Positions 25,026 to 36,000 of a DNA stretch of 64,000 bases are shown one piece after another. Position 1 is the stretch's first letter; the number at the start of each line of letters is the position of its first letter. Location: NCBI GenBank assembly GCA_006384855.1, contig VCJN01002462.1, positions 1 through 64,000 of the forward strand. Reading direction: 5' to 3'. The notes beneath the pieces were generated by a model. The model saw nothing but the letters and a program-made list of their open reading frames with translations, had not been told where the DNA came from and did no database searches. The position numbers and the translations under genes are program-made. This DNA comes from Tetraselmis striata. Its lineage: Eukaryota; Chlorophyta; Chlorodendrophyceae; Chlorodendrales; Chlorodendraceae.

Positions 25026-25436
25026 CTTTATCATTTATATTGAGTGCTACAATGCCAGTCATGCCCCGGGGACGGAAAAATAACTCCGGTACCGCTTTAC
25101 TTGCGGTGTGAATTGCAAAAAGCCAATGACAAATCCACCGCTAGAAAAAGCACTTCTAAAAGATCAACGAAAAGATTAACAAGCCGCTTAAAAACGGCCC
25201 ACATCCCGCACGAGACGGGATGAATGAGTGACGTGCTCCCGGTTGAGAGTCCGAGCTACTCTGGCACGTGTGTGCAAGGGTGATCCACGGATGCGGTGTG
25301 CAGCTTTGGCAACATGATGACGGACGAATGTGCACTGTCAAATAAATGAGGCCGCGAGCACGCTCTCGAGCCGCCACTACTAGCCTCCCGGACTGTATCG
25401 TTATTACACCGCGATCTGTCGCGATTTTTCAAGGGA

Positions 25437-26600
25437 ATGGGCGTGTATTTGAATTTCACAAGCGTTGACCGCCCCGTGTTAAGTTTTGTTGTTGTTGCTC
25501 CTGTAGATGAGGACAAGGTGATGGTGATGTCGGCTGCCTTTGACGAATGTTGGCCGCGCGACACTCTGACGGGGATCCCTTACCCTCTGAAGAAGACGCC
25601 GAGGTTTCTTATCGCCGCGCCCCCGTACACCGGGAGGATCTGCTACGCTACCTTAGTATTCAACTACCGTGCCGGCTACACAGCTAAAATCACTGCTACG
25701 CCAAAGAGACCGTCATTGCCGAATTCCGCGTGTGCACCCCCTTCCCCTTCCTCCCAACCCCACATCGACCATCCTTGTGGCTTGTGCTGACGGTGCACCT
25801 TGTGCTATCTAGGAAACATGGGTGCCTGAGGAACTACCTCGCTCGGTACTACTTCCAGAATGCAGGCAAGGACGCCCATGGTAGGAATCAAAAAGGGACC
25901 ATTGCCGACAGAGGACCGACGCGCGAAGGCCCTCGACCTTGCAGAGGCCTAGCAGCAGAGCAAGCTCGGGCGGTACTCCCAAGCCGGCAAGTGCCCTCAG
26001 TACTAACGTGATGTTCAAGGGCGAGGAGGAGGTCGGCGAAGTAGTGACGCCGCACTCGGAAGCCGCAGGTGAGTCGCGTTTGTTTTTCAATTTGTACTTG
26101 TTCGATTACACAGCCACCGCCGCAAAAAGCAATCAACACGCATACTGACTTCACAATTTCTGTGTGAGAACCCCGCCCAGTCCCCACGTTTGGCGATAAG
26201 CCGATCGCATCGAGTGTTTAACGCAACAAGGTCGTGTCGCTGCCGCTGGCGGGCACCGCTGCGTCGCCAAAGCTCCACAGCTTGGTGGGCGAGCTGGCGC
26301 AGCAGTAGAATAAGAGGGCGGGCGGCATCATCAAGCACACACCAACGCGGTCAAGAACCTGGCCGCCACGCAAGCCGTCCCCGGTGACAACGTCGACGAG
26401 GGCAGTAGCCCGGAGCCCCCGGCCAAGAAGGCCAAGCAGTCCGCCAAGCCGGCGGCAAGAGTGCCGGCCCGGGCGGGCGGTGTAAGGGCCATAGCGGGCA
26501 GTGGGCCGTTCGGGTCGCAGGCCGGCCGCCGGACCGCGATGGCACTAGCGGCTGCCGCCACCCGCGATCAGTAGGCCCGCCGCCGTGCTGGCGGTCCCGG
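25437..26600 (+). other. Possible decayed ORFs, unknown family
   Basis: A plus-strand frame at 25437-25790 looks protein-like: YLNFTSVDRPVLSFVVVAPV and MVMSAAFDECWPRDTLTGIP. Later pieces in other frames (RNYLARYYFQNAGKDAHG near 25830; NKVVSLPLAGTAASPKLHSL near 26225) may belong to the same protein. They cannot be joined cleanly. Lying between two retrotransposon copies, they may be mobile-element remains. No family recognised. Confidence 0.25.
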
Positions 26601-26636
26601 CCGATACCGGATGTAAATAATTTATCCCGGCCGCCC

Positions 26637-26702
26637 ACTGCCGCGCGCCTCGCCGCCTACTGCCGCGCGCCTCGCCGCCCACTGCCGTGCGCGCCCGCTC
26701 AC
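26637..26702. repeat. 22-bp minisatellite, three units
   Basis: ACTGCCGCGCGCCTCGCCGC-type units begin at 26637, 26659 and 26681; the third is diverged. Confidence 0.8.
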
Positions 26703-26990
26703 TGGCGCACTGCCGCGCGCGCCACTGCCGCGCTATCGCTGATTAGGCCCACAGCGCAGCGAGATTGTCGGGCTTCTAGAGCCAGATGCAAAAATAGTCC
26801 ACCGCGGATATAGCCTCGCGATGACTACGTGTGACATGCGCCTCATGGAGTTTAATAAGAGTATGTCCCGGAATAATGGCCACAGACGAGTGTCATTATA
26901 CTGGTAAGATTGCGGAGTAAATAAAAGGTACTACATGCTAATTACGAGGTGGTCCGGGAGGCTAGTGACCAAGCTGAGGACCCCAAGGAA

Positions 26991-27596
26991 CTATCTTGCG
27001 AGTAAGGCATGTTGGTGAGCCCGGGTGGTACACCGAGTGCCTCGCGATGAGAGGGCACCCCGACGATCCACGGCCAAGCATGTGACAACACCTCGCACCG
27101 TGTGGCGAACCCCTTTGCTAACCTCACCCACTATGCCGAAGACTGACCATGCCCGCCGTGTGTACTCCGACATGATTGTCCAGGATGTCTCAAAGTGGGC
27201 CCTTATGTCTCGGCTCCGTGTTGTGCCACGCCGCACCGCACTGTCGCCAACCCCCGTGGCATGTCGCCGAAAAGGAAGTTCCTCAAACCGATCCACAACC
27301 GTGGCCCGGAACACCCTATTGTACTTGATACCGTACCGCATAGTCTTGAACTCGAGTAGCGTGGGCTTATTCAAGCTCCGGGAATCGTAGCTCCCGGTCA
27401 CGACGTTGAAGGTCGGGAGGGAGAGCTTTGCGTCCGGCACAAGGTCCTTGAGTTCATCCATGGGTACGATGTTGCCGAGAGGCACTGCCTGCTCGAACAA
27501 GTCATTCACTTCACCCCAGCGAACGGCGATGCCCAAACTGTGAACACAGTGACCGCGAAAGGCGTCGACGATAGCATCAATAATACTATCGAGCAA
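26991..27596 (-). CDS. PD-(D/E)XK nuclease-like ORF, probably of mobile-element origin
   Basis: A 201-codon uninterrupted frame. The order of motifs fits a PD-(D/E)XK-type nuclease fold: LVPDAKLSLPTFNVV supplies the P-D pair at about residues 53-54, and PTLLEFKTMRYG supplies the E-x-K element at about 79-81. FRATVVDRFEELP and WSVFGIVGEVSKGVRHTV follow. From memory, this arrangement resembles ORFs scattered among transposable elements of algae and dinoflagellates; that is a family impression, not a search result. It lies between two retrotransposon copies. Sequence beyond residue ~190 is Arg-rich and may be read-through. Catalytic activity is not shown. Confidence 0.45.
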   Translation of the reverse strand: MLDSIIDAIVDAFRGHCVHSLGIAVRWGEVNDLFEQAVPLGNIVPMDELKDLVPDAKLSLPTFNVVTGSYDSRSLNKPTLLEFKTMRYGIKYNRVFRATVVDRFEELPFRRHATGVGDSAVRRGTTRSRDIRAHFETSWTIMSEYTRRAWSVFGIVGEVSKGVRHTVRGVVTCLAVDRRGALSSRGTRCTTRAHQHALLAR

Positions 27597-27631
27597 ACGC
27601 CAAGTTACATTGGTATGGATCTGAGTGGGCT

Positions 27632-29245
27632 CTACGTGCTTACGACGGATAGCATAATTACTCGACGACGACCTGATAAGTTTCGAGTATCAGTACCGAC
27701 TATACGTTCAGTAGCATTAACAAATACTTTGCTACCCGTAAACGTATCAGTAGCTTTATCAAATGCTTTACTACCCGTGCTGCTTTTCGTATCACAAGGT
27801 ACATCATAAGGGGCACGAGCAAAATCTGACGGTACATCATCATCATCATCCATTCATCAAAGTGCTTGCTTATTACCTTGATTTTGCCGAGGCGACTTGC
27901 CGAGGGAACGGTCGCCTCTGGAAAGACCATAACAAAGGTCGTCGATCAATGCATATGTCGACACGTCGACTCCTCTGTGCTTTTCTCAGTTAGCAAACGA
28001 GCAATGCGCCAAATTCCGCAGCACCGGTTGACCCGCCGTACAGTCGACGGTCGTCGGCTCGTTGCTCAGCTCCTATCGAATTCTCGCCTGTATGTTGTCA
28101 TATTATTGGCGCATGCTCAGCGAAAGTCGCGGGCGCTCCATTACGCCCCGCGATCATCTAATGCAAAAAATTAAACCTAATACGCAAGCTTATCGCTGAA
28201 GGTCAGGTACTTGGGCCGATTTGCGAACGGCTATGACGAACTCGATATCGCAGCAGCCGGTCGTTGATCGTCAATGGATTTATTTTTAATACGAACAACC
28301 GCCACTCGCGAGGATGTCAATGCTTTATATAGCTGTTGCACGACACACATTAGTCATAAAATCGTGTCGGACTTCAAGCCGACCTGCCCCAACATCTCGG
28401 ATATGTCACGTAGCCATATGTCCAGCACGGTGATGTCGTCGGTGTCTATCTTACGCCGGCGTTATCAAGCCGACATACGTTGCGGGTCAGTTTTATTAGG
28501 ATATACATCGTACCACGGTACATACCCACTTAGTCACATGAAGTCGGTCGAACTCGTCAATCATGTCGTGTAATAAATAATCGTCGGAAGCATCCCATAC
28601 ATGCACTTTAATGCTGTCGTAACGAAACGGAATAATGACCGTAACACCAACATGATAGGTCTTGTTCGTCCATATATATACCAGAAGTAGATTAGCTCGA
28701 TATGTATCCGACCATTTATCAGAGACTGTACGTACGGTAAGTTGTAGATGATGCTGATGGTACGTCATCAAACCATTTGCCTCTCAGATGCAAAGCTATT
28801 TCGATCGTATATGTATATGTCCAGATATAGTGGTCAGTTCATTATCATCCTCGGGCAGTAAACCAGCAAAAGGAATCAAATTTTCTGTCACTAGCTGCTG
28901 AGCACGATGGGGCCAACGACTGTCATTCTTTAGCTCGTAAAAAATCACTCGAGCCTCATACAACAAGCAGTCCGTTCCATCGACAGTCACTTCGTCGAAC
29001 ATCTTATTCTTATTAAGTTATTCCGGTTTTAGTTTCCAACATATGTACTGCGAGATCGCGAACCGACAGTGTCGAGGTTCCACAGTGCAGAAAAGCAGTG
29101 TTAATACATGATTCAGTTCAATGGTCATCGTATCGTCACGTTCAACACCGGCTCCAGTGCCTAAGTCACAATCACACTTGCCGCAACACCGCTGTCGAAG
29201 GATATAGTTTCGAGTCAGCGTCCCTGCGCTCTCACGAGCCGCCAA
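27632..29245 (-). pseudogene. AT-richer stretch with co-framed broken ORFs, unknown protein
   Basis: Minus-strand segments 29245-29018, 29002-28796, 28771-28496 and 27853-27632 are all in the same frame. Several look protein-like: DEVTVDGTDCLLYEARVIFY, LVTENLIPFAGLLPEDDNEL, TVIIPFRYDSIKVHVWDASD. Stops separate the first three, and a longer gap precedes the last. The region has lower GC than its surroundings, suggesting an insertion of different origin. No homologous family is recognised. Confidence 0.3.
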
Positions 29246-29371
29246 TTGCGCGCGCGAAACTTGCGCTAGCTAGGCGCCTCATGGCACCACTCATTACACA
29301 ACAAACGAGGGTACTTGCAGTGGAAGACTTGAAGATCCCGGAGCAACGTCAGCTCCGAAACCAGTGCGGCA

Positions 29372-30991
29372 GTGATATTCAATTCTTTCTACCGTTCCGA
29401 AATGTTCCGCACACTGCTCGAGGACCCTGTTTGGCAGCCTTTGTTGCGCTCGGCGACCATGCTTTATGGTCAAGAGTCCAATTTGTACGTTTTCGACGGC
29501 TCCCAACCCGGTCCCTCTCTCCGGATTCCAAGCCGTCGAGGGGTCCGCCAGGGTTGCGTCCTCGGGCTCACTATGTTCGCCGCCGTCGCTGCCCGAGTGT
29601 ATGCTCGCATCGCCGCGGCTGCCCCTAGTCACTCAATGTTGGCATCCTTCTCTGACGACACCAACATGGTCGGCACTGGTGACGGACTTGCGCTTGCTAC
29701 GTGGGTGGCCCCGTCCGCTTTTGCCGCCGTTGAGTTAAGCGTCACCATTCGCAAACGATAGGCGTTTTGTCAGCTTGGCTCTTCGTCCCCGTTCGGCACA
29801 CTTCCTTTTGGGCATTTGTTGCATGGTGTTGCAGCCTCCTCGTCCGGAATCAAGGTGCTTGGTGCTCCTGTGGGCTCGGCCACTTTCGCCCGGGGCCTGT
29901 TGGACAAAACGGTCGAAAATTGCACCAATTTGGCTCCCGGCTTATCGGTTTGGCCGACCACTTCCACTCCCAAACTGCTACTCGTTTGCTTCAAGTTTGC
30001 GGCCTTCGTTTCGGCCACCACCTCCGCTCCACGCCTCGGGGCTTGGGTCGCTCTGAGGGGTATGGCGACACTATTACATACGTCCTTCCTTGCAGATGCA
30101 GACGCCGCCGCGTTTTCAACGCTCGCCGGCATTTGGGGTGTTAGCCCCGACCTCATGGATACGCCCTCCATGCGCACGCAGCTGTTCCTCCCGGTCCGAT
30201 TTGGGGGCCTCGGCATCGGCGATAATGTGGCTATCGCAGACGCCTCCCACATCGGCGCTGCCGCCCTTGTGGCTGGCCAAGATGTGACTTTTCTCCGTGC
30301 TCAACACGCCACCCTGAGCGACGCCGGCGCGTTCCTTTCCGAGCCGTCAGGCGTATCCAACCCTCATAGCCCTTACCTTTTTGGGGCGTCCTCGATTCAC
30401 CAGGCTTTGGCCACCCCGGCGTTGGAGCCCGATGACGGCGCCAACGTGTCGGCGCCGATGTGGGCTGTCGAGCTTCGCGCTGCTCATACCCGTGGCGTTG
30501 ACGAGTGTGGAGACGCGGTGCTCGAGGATCTAGCGGGGCCGTTGGCCTCTGCTCTAAAATTGCTCCCCTCCAAGCGCTCTCACGTTGCCCGTGCCGGCTG
30601 CTCGACAGTTGGGGCTGAGCCGTCGTCTACAATGCGCTCGGCGGCCGACCTCCAAGCTATCCCGCATTACTCGGACACCCCCTTGCACTCCGTGGGGAAA
30701 GTCCAGGAAACCATGAGCCACTGCATTCACACGGTCCGCTTCGCAAAGCTTGCTGCGCGTATGCCTACAAGCGGCCCTAGCAGTAACCGCTTATGGGGCC
30801 TCCTCTTATGCGCTACGACAGCGTTCCCGGTGACATATCCTCAAGTGGTCCTCGTCGTGGTGAAGTCCGTGAGCGTTCCCATGAGTACTACGATTCCATG
30901 TTCCGCGTTGCCGCTTGCCGCCCATTTGGCCTTCCGGCCGCTCCTGTCCTCTCCCTTGGCGAGCCCTGCCCTTGTGCTTTTTGCTGCTTGA
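29372..30991 (+). pseudogene. Reverse transcriptase of the broken LINE
   Basis: Read in one frame, this segment holds the RT core and thumb, with one internal stop (TAG, 29759-29761) just after the SDDTNMVG box and a terminal TGA at 30989-30991. The first Asp of the YADD-like box is kept (S-D-D), but the preceding Ala is replaced. With the stop, no full-length product is possible. Translation can still be followed past the second stop to about 31180. Confidence 0.8.
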
Positions 30992-31181
30992 TTCTCGGTA
31001 CAAGGCATGCTGGCCCGTTTTGAGGAAGTTGGTGTGGAACTCACTCTTTCGGCTTGGGCGGTCGCGTACGCTGATCACGTGGCACGTTGCTCTTGGGGCG
31101 ACTCCAATCACGCCGCACACGAGTGGGCGGCATATGGCCTTTCCGACGTTTGCCCCGACGTGAAGTCCGCCTTAGGCGTGG

Positions 31182-31490
31182 GTGTCCATAATTATCCTCA
31201 CGGACCCGTCGTTGCTTGTTTCTCTTCCGAAGGGCAGCGACGGCCGGCCGGTCGATGTTGGGCTTTTTGGGTATGGTGGTATCCGCGGGAACACGGTTGC
31301 TGTCGATACCACCATTGCCCCTATCCTCGGCGTGTCAAGCTCGGATCCAACGACTGCATTGCGGGCTGCAGAGCGCCACAAAATCCAAACGTATGACGAG
31401 GGTGTCCGAAACGCCGCCTTTGTTCCTTTCGCCGTTTCCGAGTTCGGCTCGCTGGCCCCGCACGCTGAGGCCTTCTTGATGGAGCTCGCG
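31182..31490 (+). pseudogene. C-terminal nuclease-like segment of the broken LINE
   Basis: In a frame shifted by one base from the RT. It holds RPVDVGLFGYGG, GNTVAVDTTIAPILG and FVPFAVSEFGSLAPHAE, then enters the (AC)n tract, which is translated as Thr-His repeats. The D..L....VAVD spacing fits a degenerate restriction-like endonuclease. No independent start is expected. Confidence 0.55.
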
Positions 31491-31990
31491 GAAGCTAGCC
31501 ACACACACACACACACACACACACACAGGCAAAAAAATCGGCCAGCTCCATCTTGTCTGCGTGGCGCCGCCGTTTCTCCTTGCTCATCAACATGGCACAT
31601 GCAAACAACGTTCTTGGCGGGGTCGCGGCCGCGCGCGCGGCACGTGATGGTACTCCTGCGCCTGCGTCGCGTCGCTTGTCGGCATGTGTTGCTATGACCC
31701 GGGTCATTGGCTGCAAGCGTACGACTCGCCGCGGCTGATGGCTTACCCCGCGGCGGTGGTCCCCACTTGTTTTCATGTTCCCCTTTCGGTCATTCTGGTC
31801 GTTCCTTGGCTTCAGTGCTTCCCTTGACCCTTTGGTTCATGGCAGCTTGGCGACTTCGTGGTTCCCTTGGCCCTTCCTTGGTTCTTGGCTCCCTGGCCTC
31901 CTGCTCGACCTTGGTTTAAGGATTATGTCTCTCTTTTGCTGGCAACCTTATGTTGCTGTTAGTTCTGTTCGTAGTGCGCATATGTTCAAG

Positions 31991-32987
31991 CCCTGCTGTA
32001 AAAACATATTTTAGCGCGACTAGTACAAACGCATGTGCACTTCACTGCTCTCCCTCCCCCCCCCCCCCCCCCCCCCCGCTCTCGGCCCCTGGCCCTGCAC
32101 AGGCCCTACGACCCTCGCCTGGAGGGCTGTATCCCCTGTCCCCCCCCACGGGCTTGTGTGGCAGGCCGAAAACCCCAGCCCCCGGCAGGCGTATTCAGGT
32201 ATATTAATACATCATAATGTGCAACCCGCCTACCAGCACTACTACCAGGGGTAACTACACCCCAGAATCGCCATATAAACCGTCGTAATTGTCGCCGTCC
32301 CTACCATCAAAGGGCTGGAGCAATTCCCCGATAATAGTGACCACATCAAAACAGTTCTGGTCTCCCTGTGCGACACAGGGACAGGGATACCGGTTCGACT
32401 CCCCGTGCCCGCCGAATAGGCAGAGGACGGTGACGGCCTGTCGCCGATTGCACTACGCAAGCGGTTGGTTGGGGACGCAGGTCAGCGGCGCAATAAGCAG
32501 ACACGTGCGGCGCGAGGAGATTACCGGTCCGGTGACCCGCACCGGTAGCGACCACCGTAGCGACTGATACCGTACTCGTCAACACGGAGACCCCCCCCCC
32601 CCCCCCCCCAGGTCACTTTTCCCGCCTGCTCCCCACTTGGAAGCCCCAGTGAGCACCGGCTAGGCCACCCCTGTGAGAAGGAGCAGATAAAGTAGGCGCA
32701 CCGGAAGCGCGCCCAGCCCCGAACCCCTCACCCAGTCTCCCCCTCCCCCGCCTACCACCGCCTGGCCTTATGTTCCGCCAGACGTGGCCATCTGCCGCCG
32801 GCGACACCGGCGAGCTTCGGGTTGTGATAGATTTTTCGGTTACTCGCACCAGGGCTCGCACTGCACCGCAGCAGCGCTTGCCCGGGAGGTGTATTTGTTA
32901 TGGCAGCCCGGGAGGGAGGCCGCCGGCTTCGGTGTGCGCTGGCTGTCGATGGGAAGCTGACGGCCGAATGCCGGTTCGCCCCCCGCG
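31991..32987. other. Intergenic region upstream of the coiled-coil gene
   Basis: Contains C tracts at about 32058-32077 and 32592-32610 and no recognised gene. The segment near 32365-32410 has a GGTTCGACTCC box and an anticodon-like hairpin, but no D arm. The coiled-coil gene promoter is presumably near 32.6-32.9 kb. Confidence 0.4.

Positions 32988-33018
<31 letters not shown>
32988..33018. repeat. 31-nt C tract just upstream of a start codon
   Basis: Followed by AAACTACAG, which could be a 3' splice site of a 5'-UTR intron, and by the ATG at 33043. Confidence 0.95.
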
Positions 33019-33020
<2 letters not shown>

Positions 33021-33042
33021 ACTACAGGACACGTCAAACACT

Positions 33043-36000
33043 ATGCTCGGCCGCATCTTCGGCGGCGCGGGCGGCTCGAAGGATAAGGCCGCAACCGCCT
33101 CGCCGGCCCCTGCCACCAACGCCGCGGCGCCTGCTCGCGGAGCTGCGCCCGGCCCCGGATCCAGCTCCGGGCGCGCGCCGTTGTCCTCGCCGGCGCCGAT
33201 GCCGGCTCAGCCGGGCGAGGTGCTGCAGGCGGCGCAGACGGCGCTGGCGGAGTTGGCGATCACGCCATCGGGGACGCGCAGCTTTGCGCTGCTCAACACC
33301 TCCACCCGCCTCGGTGAGGGAGACAGCATCTCCTCAACCCCGTCGTCTGGCAGAGACTCCCCCCTTTGCATCTTCTCCTCCTCCTCCTCCGGATTCGCAC
33401 CCCAACCTCGCAGTCGCAGCAGCAGACCTTTGCTGCTGGGGATACTTAGCGACTTTGGTAATTAGCTCGCCTACGAGTGACGCCTCGCAATTAACATCCC
33501 CGACCCTTGTTCCCCGTTTGGCGGTGGCGACAACAGTCCAAAAGCTGGAAGTGATTCTCACCACCATGGACGACGCGGACCTGAAGATGATCTGGAGGGA
33601 GTGAGCCCCCGTGCCATTCCCTTCCCGTCCTTTCCCTTCACCTCCCTACTTTGTCAGCCAGCCACGGCGCTATTCGCGCGATGCCAGCGGCGCGGGAGAG
33701 GAAATGTATGAGGCACCGGGGCACAAGGGGTCCCATTGTGGGCATGCGCCTCTGACATTGGCCCCATGGCGGTCGCTGCAGGCAGGTGAACGAGCTGCAG
33801 AGCGAGCTGAGGAGTGCCACGGAGCGGCTGCTACACGGAGCATCCCCGCCACCCTCCCCCAACCGCTCTCCTGCCCTGCAATCCAGGGCCTCTGGTGAGC
33901 CCTCTGGTGAGCCCCCTCCCTGCTCCCACCGGCCCTCACTATTCCATGTCATCATCAGCATCCGCATTATCAGCACTGTTGTCGCTAGCCACACAAGTCA
34001 TCTCATTTACACAGGCTTCATTCCGTCATTAACGCCGCCTTCTATTGCGGGACCCGGAAACGGAAACTTGCTGATCAGCCCCGCCCTGCCTCGCATTGCC
34101 CCCTGCGAAGCACCCACAGGCACAGCCGCATCGGCATCCATGTTTGACGGGATGGACGTCAGCAGCGACAGCCGCGCCGCACGCGCCGCTCCGGCGGCCG
34201 CAGCCCCAGCAGATGGCGCGCCAGTTGCCGCGGCTGCTGGCCCTGCAGGGATGGACATGTTCAGGTGCTGAGGGTTGCGCCAACCCAGCCTCCCACCCGT
34301 CCCCCCTTTACATCCTCCCCTTGCCTCCCTCTCTCTCTCTCTCTCTCAGGAACATGGACGTGGCTGCTTGCTTTTATGACGAATAGCATTGTCTACTACT
34401 GAAGAAGCACAGATGATATAGGCATCTATGCGCACATGGGTAGGGGATGGTGTCACATGAGGCAGCAGTTCGGACCCCTCCCCCCCCTGCGTGCTGGCGG
34501 CGGGGTCATCCATGCCCTGCCTTACCACACATCCTCTCCTGGGGTGAGCAGCCTATCAGGTTGCAGGTGACACCGCCCCCCCCCCCCCCCCCCCCCCCCT
34601 TCTTACTCCCTCTCGCCCTGGGCTGTCCACCGCTGCAGTGGGCTCAGCTTGAACATGGGTGGGACTCCAGCAGCTGCGCCTCCGGCCACCATCGCAGCGG
34701 AGGAGGGCTCGGGTGGCCCGGACACGCGTGCGCCGCTGGACGAGTCGTTCTGGACGTTGCCGGTTGAGGCGGACGCCGCAGCGGCGGAGGTGGCGCCGGC
34801 GATGCCATCCGTTGCTCCCACGCGAGCGGAGGAGGTGTGCCACTCCACCGCATCTCTCCACCGATGACCCACCATACCCTAGCCGTAACCTAGCCGAGTG
34901 CGGGGCATCACAGTGGGGGCGTGAAAGCGGCTCACGGGGCTGCTGCTACTAAACCTGCCAGGCACCTGCACCTGCCAAGCCAGCAGCCAGCAGCCAGCAG
35001 CCAGCAGTCAGCGGCCGGGAGGTGAAGCCACAAGCAATGCCTCCCCCAGGTGAATGCCCCCTCCCCCTCTCCACGGCGCCCATTGGAGCCGCATTGCAGG
35101 GAGCCGAGCAGCGGCAGTCTTTCGGGTGGAGTATCCAACATTGTGAAGCAAAGAAAGCAGGCAGTGCATGGCTCCTATAGCTACCTGCTGAATCTACATG
35201 AAGTGTGCCTGCCACGTCTGCTTTGCCCATGCCAGCAGGGGCGGCTGTCGCTGCGCCACCAGCACCTCACGCTGCGCCGGCGAGCGCAGCTGGCGGCGTG
35301 CGGCGCAAGAAGAAGAGCAGTCGGCGGGTGGGGTACGCCCGCGCGGAGGAGGACGAGGAGGACGACCCGTCTCTGAGCCGCCAGCCCAGCTCCGCCGGCT
35401 CCGTGCTCAGCCAGCCGCCTAGCGCGGATGCTGCGCTGAGCCGCCAGCTCAGCACGGGATCCGCAGCGGCGGCGCCCCCCGCGCCCGCTGGCCTGGACCT
35501 GTTCTCCGCGATGGATGTTGTCTCGCCTGCGGCCACCGCCGCCACCGCTGCCTCCACTGCGGTCAGCGCCGCCGCGCCCGCTGCTCCGGCCTTCGAGCCG
35601 CTTGCAACGGCAGCGCGGCAGCCATCTGAGCCCCTCGCCGTGACTGCGGAGGCGGAGGTCAGCGCCCCAGAGGCCCCTCTCTGTGACGCTGACTTACGAC
35701 GTGCCAAGCTACATGCCGTTGAACATGGCTTCTATGGGCGCCAGCGCCGCCATTGGGGATGGGACAGCGGCAAGAGTGTGTGGACTGCTGGCCTTGCAGG
35801 GTGGCTCACAGCGCGCGGCGGACGCAGCGGAGGCTCAGCCAGGCGAAGTGCCACTGGATGAGCCGGCAGAGGCGGGAGAGGCGGGCCTTGCGGACCAGAA
35901 GGCGCGCATGCTCGCCGCCGCGGAGCAGGAGATCGGCGCCCTGCAGGTCAGTCCAGCTACCCTCCCATGGCAATGCCGCCCCTGCTTCCACTGCTGCGCT

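Larger units (their letters stand above)
29339..31990 (+). mobile_element. Non-LTR (LINE-type) retrotransposon, 5'-truncated and broken
   Basis: Order on plus: reverse transcriptase core, thumb/linker, nuclease-like C terminus, 3' region. RT signatures are FNSFYRSEMF, PSRRGVRQGCVLG and, at the catalytic box, SFSDDTNMVG, where [YF]ADD is expected. The downstream element FGGLGIGDN is typical of non-LTR RTs. The C-terminal segment has RPVDVGLFGYGG, VAVDTTIAPILG, ALRAAERHKI and FVPFAVSEFGS, resembling the restriction-like endonuclease region of R2/NeSL-type elements. The coding frame is cut by TAG at 29759 and TGA at 30989, and shifts near 31190. A short (AC)n tract lies at about 31499-31527. The 3' region (31600-31990) is shared with the inverted copy at 24.6-25.0 kb. 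Nothing upstream of the RT fingers is preserved. Confidence 0.85.

Noticed and set aside
32340..32415. tRNA-like segment with GGTTCGACTCC box and CCCTG/CAGGG hairpin
   Set aside because: No D arm or acceptor stem and a poor T stem; not supportable as a tRNA gene or SINE.
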